DNA of 64,000 nucleotides from Mycolicibacterium grossiae. GTDB taxonomy: Bacteria; Actinomycetota; Actinomycetes; Mycobacteriales; Mycobacteriaceae. Where the stretch lies: the NCBI RefSeq assembly GCF_008329645.1, contig NZ_CP043474.1, forward strand, positions 558,001-622,000. The letters run 5' to 3'. The translations under genes and the position numbers were made by a program. Below are positions 58,582 through 64,000 of this stretch, in pieces (the first letter of the stretch is position 1; each line of letters starts with the position of its first letter). The notes under the pieces were generated by a model, which saw nothing but the letters and a program-made list of their open reading frames with translations, searched no databases and was not told the DNA's origin.

Positions 58582-59712
58582 ATGGCCGTGAAGCCCGGCG
58601 GCAGGGCCGCAGCCCGCACGACGAGCAACGTGGTGCCGCTGGCACGTCCCACGCTGCGCGAGACGCTCGGCAGGCTCGCCCCCGGCACGCCGCTGCGGGA
58701 CGGCCTCGAACGCATCCTGCGCGGCCGCACGGGCGCGTTGATCGTGCTGGGCTACGACGAGAGCGTCGAGGCGATCTGCGACGGCGGCTTTTCCCTCGAC
58801 GTGCGCTACGCCCCGACCCGCCTGCGCGAGCTGTCGAAGATGGACGGCGCCGTGGTGCTGTCCAGCGACGGCACGCACATCCTGCGCGCCAACGTCCAGC
58901 TCGTCCCCGACCCGTCGATCCCGACCGACGAATCCGGCACGCGGCACCGGTCGGCCGAGCGCACCGCCGTGCAGACCGGCTTCCCGGTGATCTCGGTGAG
59001 CCACTCGATGAGCATCGTGACGGTTTACGTGGCCGGGGAGCGGCACGTGGTGCCCGACACCCCGACCATCCTGTCGCGCGCCAACCAGACCATCGCGACG
59101 CTGGAGCGCTACAAGCTGCGGCTCGACGAGGTCAACCGGCAGCTGTCCACGGCCGAGATCGAGGACTTCGTGACGCTGCGCGACGTGATGACCGTGGTGC
59201 AGCGCCTCGAGATGGTGCGCCGCATCAGCCTCGAGATCGACGCCGACGTCGTCGAACTCGGCACCGACGGCCGGCAGCTCAAGCTGCAGCTCGAGGAACT
59301 CGTCGGCGACAACGACACCGCACGCGAGTTGATCGTGCGCGATTACCACGCCAACCCGGACCCGCCGTCGCCGGCGCAGGTGGGTGCGACGCTCGAGGAA
59401 CTCGACGCGCTCTCGGACAACGAGCTGCTCGACTTCACCGCTCTGGCCCGGGTGTTCGGCTACCCGTCGACGCTCGAGGCGCAGGATTCGGCCATGAGTT
59501 CGCGCGGCTACCGGGCGATGGCGGGCATCCCGCGCCTGCAGTTCGCGCACGTCGACCTGCTGGTGCGGTCGTTCGGCTCACTGCAGGGCGTGCTCGCGGC
59601 CAGCGCGAGCGACCTGCAGTCGGTCGACGGCATCGGCTCGATGTGGGCGCGCCACATCCGGGAGGGCCTGTCCGCGCTCGCCGAGTCGACGATCGCCGAC
59701 CAGCTGGCCTGA
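58582..59712 (+). CDS. disA: DisA, DNA integrity scanning diadenylate cyclase
   Basis: DisA makes c-di-AMP from two ATP and is inhibited by branched DNA. The 376-residue product has the DAC motifs DGA (88-90) and [11 protein letters not shown] (Arg121-Ser124), a helical spine, and a C-terminal helix-hairpin-helix DNA-binding part ([20 protein letters not shown]). GAGGAGG lies upstream of the ATG. It is paired with radA, whose protein restrains DisA in other bacteria. Confidence 0.95.
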   Translation: MAVKPGGRAAARTTSNVVPLARPTLRETLGRLAPGTPLRDGLERILRGRTGALIVLGYDESVEAICDGGFSLDVRYAPTRLRELSKMDGAVVLSSDGTHILRANVQLVPDPSIPTDESGTRHRSAERTAVQTGFPVISVSHSMSIVTVYVAGERHVVPDTPTILSRANQTIATLERYKLRLDEVNRQLSTAEIEDFVTLRDVMTVVQRLEMVRRISLEIDADVVELGTDGRQLKLQLEELVGDNDTARELIVRDYHANPDPPSPAQVGATLEELDALSDNELLDFTALARVFGYPSTLEAQDSAMSSRGYRAMAGIPRLQFAHVDLLVRSFGSLQGVLAASASDLQSVDGIGSMWARHIREGLSALAESTIADQLA

Positions 59713-59726
59713 CGGCCCCCGCAGCG

Positions 59727-60506
59727 TCAGCCGACGGGAGCGGGCACCTCACCGCCGGGTGCCGCCGGAGCGGGCTCGGCGGGCGCCTCACCGGGCGCGG
59801 CCGGGGCGGCCTCGGCGAGGGCGAACGGCACCGATGCCGAGCGCAGATTGCCGAGCTGGACGACGAGGTTGTAGGTCCCCGGCCCGATGGGCTGCCGCGG
59901 CAGCGGGCAGTTCGGGGCCGATCCCATGCCGGTCCAGGTCACCTCGGTGGTCACCTGCTCGCCGGGGTTGAACGTCTTGACCAGCGTCTCGTTCGACGGG
60001 GCGCAGTCGAGGTTCGACCACAGCCGCTGGTTGTCGAGCGAGTACACGTACGCCGCGAGCACGGCGGCGCCCACGTCGCGCTGGCAGGCGACGAGACCGA
60101 TGTTGGTGACGACCATCGTGAACTTCGGCTGGTCGCCCACGACGTAGTTGGGCTGGCTGGTGATGCCCTTGACGGCGAGCGTCGAGTCGGGGCAGTCGTC
60201 GCCCTCCTTGAGCACCGGCGGCGGTATCACGGCCGCGGTGGGAGTGGCCGTCGGCGGCGGCGCCTGGGCGGCCGGCGGTTGCACCGGCGTCTTCACCTCG
60301 GGGTTCTCCCCCGGCAGCGGCGTGGGCGCCGCACTCGAGGCGCCCTCGTTCGCCGCGGGCTGCGGGTCACCCGTCGCGTTCGACGCGACGACGAACACGA
60401 TGGCCACGACGATGGCGATGACGACGGCGGCTACCCCGATCGCGAGGAAGCGGCGTCGCCGGTAGATCTCCGGCGGAAGCGGGCCATGCGGTTCGGTATC
60501 CAGCAC
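59727..60506 (-). CDS. Membrane-anchored conserved protein (Rv3587c type)
   Basis: The 259-residue product has a short cytoplasmic N-terminus, one membrane helix (FLAIGVAAVVIAIVVAIVFV), a Pro/Ala-rich linker and an extracytoplasmic domain with four cysteines (DDCPDSTLAVKG, VACQRDVG, LDCAPSN, NCPLPRQ). Function is unknown; position between disA and canB matches Rv3587c. GTG 60506 lies 6 nt after a TACCGT -10 box (leaderless). Confidence 0.82.
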   Translation of the reverse strand: MLDTEPHGPLPPEIYRRRRFLAIGVAAVVIAIVVAIVFVVASNATGDPQPAANEGASSAAPTPLPGENPEVKTPVQPPAAQAPPPTATPTAAVIPPPVLKEGDDCPDSTLAVKGITSQPNYVVGDQPKFTMVVTNIGLVACQRDVGAAVLAAYVYSLDNQRLWSNLDCAPSNETLVKTFNPGEQVTTEVTWTGMGSAPNCPLPRQPIGPGTYNLVVQLGNLRSASVPFALAEAAPAAPGEAPAEPAPAAPGGEVPAPVG

Positions 60507-60564
60507 ATACCAACGGTAGAACCAGGTAGCGCGCGGTTGGCCGACCTCTTACGGCGTGTCGCGG

Positions 60565-61185
60565 TCAGGCTTCGCCGATGTCACCGATGTGGTCACGCAG
60601 TTCGGTGCGTCCGTCGGCCAGGTGATACGTCGCACCGACCACCGCGACGGTGCCGGCATCGATCGCGTCGCGGATGGACGTGGAGCGGTCGCGAAGCTGC
60701 TGCACGGTCTCGTTGACGTGCTTGGTCTCGAACTCGTCGATGCGCGACAGGCCCTCGCGGCGGCCCAGCAGGATCGACGGCGTCACGCGCTCGACCACGT
60801 CGCGCACGTAACCGCCCGGCACGGAGCCGTCCTCGATGGCCGACACCGTGGCCTTCACCGCGCCGCAGCTGTCGTGGCCGAGCACGACGATCAGCGGCAC
60901 GCCCAGCACGTTGATCGCGAACTCGATCGATCCCAGCACGGCGGAGTCGATGACGTGGCCCGCCGTGCGCACCACGAACATGTCGCCGAGGCCCTGGTCG
61001 AAGATGATCTCGGCGGCGACGCGGCTGTCGGAGCACCCGAACACCACGGCCGTCGGCTTCTGGCCCTCGACGAGCCGCTCCCGGTCGGCGATGCCCTGGC
61101 TCGGATGTTGCGGGGTGCCGCTGACGAAGCGGTCGTTACCCTCGCGTAGTGCCTTCCATGCGCTCACGGGATTCGAGTTCGGCAT
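60565..61185 (-). CDS. canB: Beta-class carbonic anhydrase
   Basis: This enzyme interconverts CO2 and bicarbonate. The 206-residue product has the zinc ligands Cys51 (FGCSDSRVAAE), His104 and Cys107 (LGHDSCGAVKA), with the Asp53/Arg55 dyad. ATG at 61185 aligns with the M. tuberculosis start MPNTNPVAAWKAL; an ATG 9 nt upstream is possible. It is divergent from mutY. Confidence 0.92.
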   Translation of the reverse strand: MPNSNPVSAWKALREGNDRFVSGTPQHPSQGIADRERLVEGQKPTAVVFGCSDSRVAAEIIFDQGLGDMFVVRTAGHVIDSAVLGSIEFAINVLGVPLIVVLGHDSCGAVKATVSAIEDGSVPGGYVRDVVERVTPSILLGRREGLSRIDEFETKHVNETVQQLRDRSTSIRDAIDAGTVAVVGATYHLADGRTELRDHIGDIGEA

Positions 61186-61222
61186 GGGCCTCATCTAACC
61201 CGAGACCGACTGAGGAATCACT

Positions 61223-62125
61223 GTGAGCCTCGCCGCCGACGAGTTGCTCGCGTGGTACGACCGCGCCCAGCGCGACCTGCCGTGGCGCCGTCGGGGGGTC
61301 AGCGCGTGGCAGATCCTGGTCAGCGAGTTCATGCTGCAGCAGACCCCCGTCGCCCGGGTGGAGCCAATCTGGCTCGACTGGGTCGCCCGGTGGCCGACGC
61401 CGTCGGCGACCGCCGCGGCGTCCGCGGCCGACGTGCTGCGGGCCTGGGGCAAGCTCGGGTATCCGCGCCGCGCGAAGCGCCTGCACGAGTGCGCGACGGT
61501 AATCGCCACCGAACACGGCGACGTGGTGCCCGATGACGTGGAGACGTTGCTGACGTTGCCCGGCGTCGGCGCCTACACCGCCCGCGCCGTCGCCTGCTTC
61601 GCCTACGGCAAGCGAGTGCCCGTGGTGGACACCAACGTTCGTCGCGTCGTCGCCCGCGTGGTGCACGGCCGCGCCGACTCACCGGCCAGCGTGCGCGATC
61701 TCGCCGACGTCGAGGCGCTGTTGCCCGACGACGACCGTGCGCCGCGGTTCAGCGTGGCGGTCATGGAACTCGGTGCGACGGTGTGCACGGCCCGCAGCCC
61801 CCGTTGCGGCCTGTGCCCGCTGGGGTCGTGCGCATGGCGGGCGGCCGGTTTCCCGCCGGCCGCCGAACCCGCCCGGCGGCCGCAGCGCTACGCGGGCACC
61901 GACCGGCAGGTGCGCGGCCGGCTGCTCGACGTGCTGCGGGCGCGCGCCGCGCCGGTCCCCCGCGCCGACCTCGACGTCGTCTGGCTCACCGACACCGTGC
62001 AGCGCGACCGCGCGCTGCTGTCGCTGCTGACCGACGGCCTGGTGGAACAGACCGCCGACGGCCGGTTCGCGTTGGCCGGTGAGGGCGGTGCGCATCTCGA
62101 TCCCGGGGCGGGCCCGCTCGACTAG
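61223..62125 (+). CDS. mutY: MutY adenine DNA glycosylase
   Basis: MutY removes adenine opposite 8-oxoguanine. The 300-residue product has Glu35 (SEFMLQQTPV), the helix-hairpin-helix LPGVGAYTARA, catalytic Asp136 (VVDTNVRRV) and four cysteines for a 4Fe-4S cluster (Cys188, 195, 198, 203). TGAGGA lies about 6 nt before the GTG at 61223. The stop codon also forms part of the next gene's -10 box. Confidence 0.92.
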   Translation: MSLAADELLAWYDRAQRDLPWRRRGVSAWQILVSEFMLQQTPVARVEPIWLDWVARWPTPSATAAASAADVLRAWGKLGYPRRAKRLHECATVIATEHGDVVPDDVETLLTLPGVGAYTARAVACFAYGKRVPVVDTNVRRVVARVVHGRADSPASVRDLADVEALLPDDDRAPRFSVAVMELGATVCTARSPRCGLCPLGSCAWRAAGFPPAAEPARRPQRYAGTDRQVRGRLLDVLRARAAPVPRADLDVVWLTDTVQRDRALLSLLTDGLVEQTADGRFALAGEGGAHLDPGAGPLD

Positions 62126-62134
62126 CCTTGGCGC

Positions 62135-63484
62135 GTGGCCGGACGTTCGGGTGCGCCGCGGACCCACTACGCCTCGCGCGGCGATCTCGACATCGCCTAT
62201 CAGGTGCTGGGCAGTGGTCCGCTCGACCTCGTCGTGATGCCGGGTCCGTTCGTCCCCATCGATGCGATCGACGCCGAACCCGCGATGTACCGCTTCTACC
62301 GCAGGCTGTCCGGGTTCTGCCGGGTGATCCGCTTCGATCACCGGGGCATGGGCATGAGTTCGCGCATCGGGTCGGCCGAGACCGTCACGCCGTCGTGCTG
62401 GGCCGAGGACGCCGTGTCGGTGCTCGACGCGGTGGGCAGCGAGCGCGCCGCGGTGCTGGGATCGGGCTTCACCGCCGTGAGCGCCCTGCTGCTGGCCGCC
62501 GACCACCCCGAGCGCGTCAGCCACCTGGTGCTCGTCAACGCCAGCGCGCGGGCGCTGTGGGCGCCGGACTACGAGGCGGGCACCCGGCCGGGCGGCGCCG
62601 AGCCGTTCACCACCGTCGCGCTCGAACCCGACGCCGTGGAACGGGGCTTCGACGTGCTGCGGATGGTCGCGCCGTCGGTCGCCGGGGACCGCGCCTTCCG
62701 CAGCTGGTGGGACCACGCCGGGAACCGGGCCGCGTCACCCAGCATGGCCCGCATGGCCAACGACGTGCTGACCAATGCCGATGTGCGACATCGCCTTCCG
62801 TCGATCGGCGCACCGGCGCTGGTGCTGCACCGCGACCGGGCGGGCTTCGTCGGCGCGGCGCACGGCCGCTATCTGGCCGAGCACCTCCCCGGCGCACGCT
62901 ACGTCGAACTGCCCGGCGCGGACACGCTGTACTGGACCGGCGACGCGCTGCCGATACTCGACGAGATCGAGCAGTTCGTGACGGGCACGCGTGGCGACGC
63001 CGACCCCGAGCGCGTGCTGACCACCATCGTGTTCACCGACATCGTCGGGTCCACCCAGCGTGCTTCCGAGCTGGGCGACGAGCGCTGGCGCGATCTGCTC
63101 GACCACCACGATGCCGCGGTGCGCGCGGAGTTCGAGCGGTTCCGCGGTCGCGAGGTCAACACCGCCGGTGACGGATTCCTCGCGACGTTCGGCAGCGTCA
63201 GCGCCGCCCTGGATTGCGCGGAGTGCATCGTCGAGGCCGTCCGGACACTGGACCTCGAGGTGCGCGTGGGCGTGCACGCCGGGGAGGTGGAGGTGCGCGG
63301 CGACGACGTCGCGGGCATGGCCGTGCACATCGGCGCCCGCGTCGCGGCCCTCGCCGGACCCGGTGAGGTACTGGTGTCCTCGACGGTGCGCGAGATCGTC
63401 GCCGGCTCCCGCCGTGCGTCCATCCCGCGCGGGGAACACGACCTCAAGGGCGTCCCGGGCCGCTGGCAGCTCTACGGGCTGTGA
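62135..63484 (+). CDS. LipJ-type protein: alpha/beta hydrolase fused to class III nucleotide cyclase
   Basis: The 449-residue product resembles M. tuberculosis Rv1900c (LipJ). Residues 1-280 form an alpha/beta hydrolase-like domain whose elbow reads LGSGFTAV, lacking the usual G-x-S-x-G. Residues about 295-449 form a cyclase domain with metal ligands Asp302 (FTDIVGST) and Asp346 (NTAGDGF). At the purine-selecting position there is Asn342 rather than the canonical Lys, as in Rv1900c. The hydrolase part is thus probably a sensor. GTG 62135 lies 6 nt after TAGCCT, which is formed partly by the mutY stop. Confidence 0.87.
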   Translation: MAGRSGAPRTHYASRGDLDIAYQVLGSGPLDLVVMPGPFVPIDAIDAEPAMYRFYRRLSGFCRVIRFDHRGMGMSSRIGSAETVTPSCWAEDAVSVLDAVGSERAAVLGSGFTAVSALLLAADHPERVSHLVLVNASARALWAPDYEAGTRPGGAEPFTTVALEPDAVERGFDVLRMVAPSVAGDRAFRSWWDHAGNRAASPSMARMANDVLTNADVRHRLPSIGAPALVLHRDRAGFVGAAHGRYLAEHLPGARYVELPGADTLYWTGDALPILDEIEQFVTGTRGDADPERVLTTIVFTDIVGSTQRASELGDERWRDLLDHHDAAVRAEFERFRGREVNTAGDGFLATFGSVSAALDCAECIVEAVRTLDLEVRVGVHAGEVEVRGDDVAGMAVHIGARVAALAGPGEVLVSSTVREIVAGSRRASIPRGEHDLKGVPGRWQLYGL

Positions 63485-63488
63485 CGCG

Positions 63489-64000
63489 TCAGGCCGTGGC
63501 GGCGCAGTCGGTGCAGGAGAACTGACGCCGGTAGTCCGACGGCGTCACGCCGATGACGCGCCGGAAGTGATGGCGCAGCAGCGTGGCCGTGCCGAAGCCC
63601 GACCGGTCGGCGACGTGGTCGATGTCGAGGTCGGTCTCCTCGAGCAGCCGCCGCGCGTAGAGCACCCGCTGGTCGGTCACCCACTGCATCGGCGTGCGGC
63701 CGGTCTCCTCGACGAAGCGGCGGGCGAACGTCCGCGCCGACATGCTGGCCCGCTTGGCGAGGGTGTTGACGGTGTGCGGCTTCTCCAGGTTCGCCAGGAT
63801 CCAGTCCAGTTGCGGTGCAAAGCCTTCCGAGCAACGCACGGGGATCGGCTGGTCGATGTACTGGCGCTGGCCGCCGTCGCGGTGCGGCGGCACCACCATG
63901 CGGCGGGCGATGACGTTGGTGACCTCGCTGCCGAGTTCGCGCCGCACCAGATGCAGGCAGGCGTCGATGCCCGCGGCGGTGCCCGCGCTGGTGATGAGGT
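63489..64000 (-). CDS. GlxA-type AraC-family regulator with DJ-1/PfpI domain (5' end outside window)
   Basis: The visible part is the C-terminal end of a DJ-1/PfpI-like domain (LITSAGTAAGIDACLHLVRR) followed by an AraC DNA-binding domain with two helix-turn-helix units (TVNTLAKRASMSARTFARRF and LDIDHVADRSGFGTATLLRH). It ends after FSCTDCAATA. The start lies beyond base 64000. Such GlxA-type regulators control amide, carnitine or amino acid genes; the target here is unknown. Confidence 0.85.
   Translation of the reverse strand, partial: LITSAGTAAGIDACLHLVRRELGSEVTNVIARRMVVPPHRDGGQRQYIDQPIPVRCSEGFAPQLDWILANLEKPHTVNTLAKRASMSARTFARRFVEETGRTPMQWVTDQRVLYARRLLEETDLDIDHVADRSGFGTATLLRHHFRRVIGVTPSDYRRQFSCTDCAATA

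Noticed and set aside
57004..59550. A long antisense frame opposite radA and disA
   Set aside because: It has no family motif, is rich in Arg, His and Gly, and mirrors the high-GC codon pattern of the plus-strand genes.

Overview
The window is high-GC actinobacterial DNA, almost certainly from a Mycolicibacterium-type mycobacterium. Its gene order follows the M. tuberculosis stretch from chsH2 (Rv3542c) to mutY (Rv3589), with insertions and losses. Supporting signs are the KstR and KstR2 operators, CarD, LpqE, a PacL-CtpC pair and many leaderless starts, in which a TANNNT box sits 6-7 nt before ATG or GTG. The identifications come from protein and motif recognition, not from a database search.

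Region 1 (1-35.8 kb, plus 36.4-39.5 kb) is the sterol catabolic cluster. It covers side-chain steps (chsH2, chsE2, chsE1, cyp125, fadA5, fadE34), ring A/B steps (kshB, hsaA, hsaD, hsaC, hsaB) and the HIP (ring C/D) steps (two SDRs, echA20, ipdA, ipdB, ipdC, fadA6, ipdF, fadE30, fadD3, fadE31, fadE32, fadE33). Two TetR repressors lie inside it. Five sites fit the KstR motif TnnAACnnGTTnnA (four perfect, one with a single mismatch) and three fit the KstR2 motif AnCAAGnnCTTGnT perfectly. Several operators sit on or next to a -10 box.

Genes not in the M. tuberculosis order interrupt the cluster. They are two Ddn-family F420 proteins (one fused to an NTF2-like domain), a membrane metallophosphoesterase, a YihY membrane protein, a small lipoprotein, an isochorismatase-like hydrolase, a 3-hydroxybutyrate dehydrogenase/MFS operon with a divergent LysR gene, and two alpha/beta hydrolase loci, one of them frameshifted. 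A DUF559-type gene is flanked by two copies of a 56-bp palindrome.

Region 2 (39.5-48.6 kb) has trehalose-phosphatase, an APH-like kinase and a LacI regulator. Next comes a metal block on the minus strand: pacL-like, ctpC-like efflux ATPase, then a ZnuABC-like uptake operon. A Zur-like palindrome overlaps the end of ctpC. A sulfurtransferase gene beside it is broken by one in-frame TAG.

Region 3 (48.7-64 kb) has an overlapping pxpA/MBL/arsB-like operon and a secreted glycerophosphodiesterase. The conserved core block follows: rlmB, cysS, ispF, carD, lpqE, radA, disA, Rv3587c homologue, canB and mutY. Then come a LipJ-type hydrolase-cyclase and a truncated GlxA-type regulator. The most unexpected point is that ispD, normally between carD and ispF in mycobacteria, is missing: only 18 nt separate the two genes.
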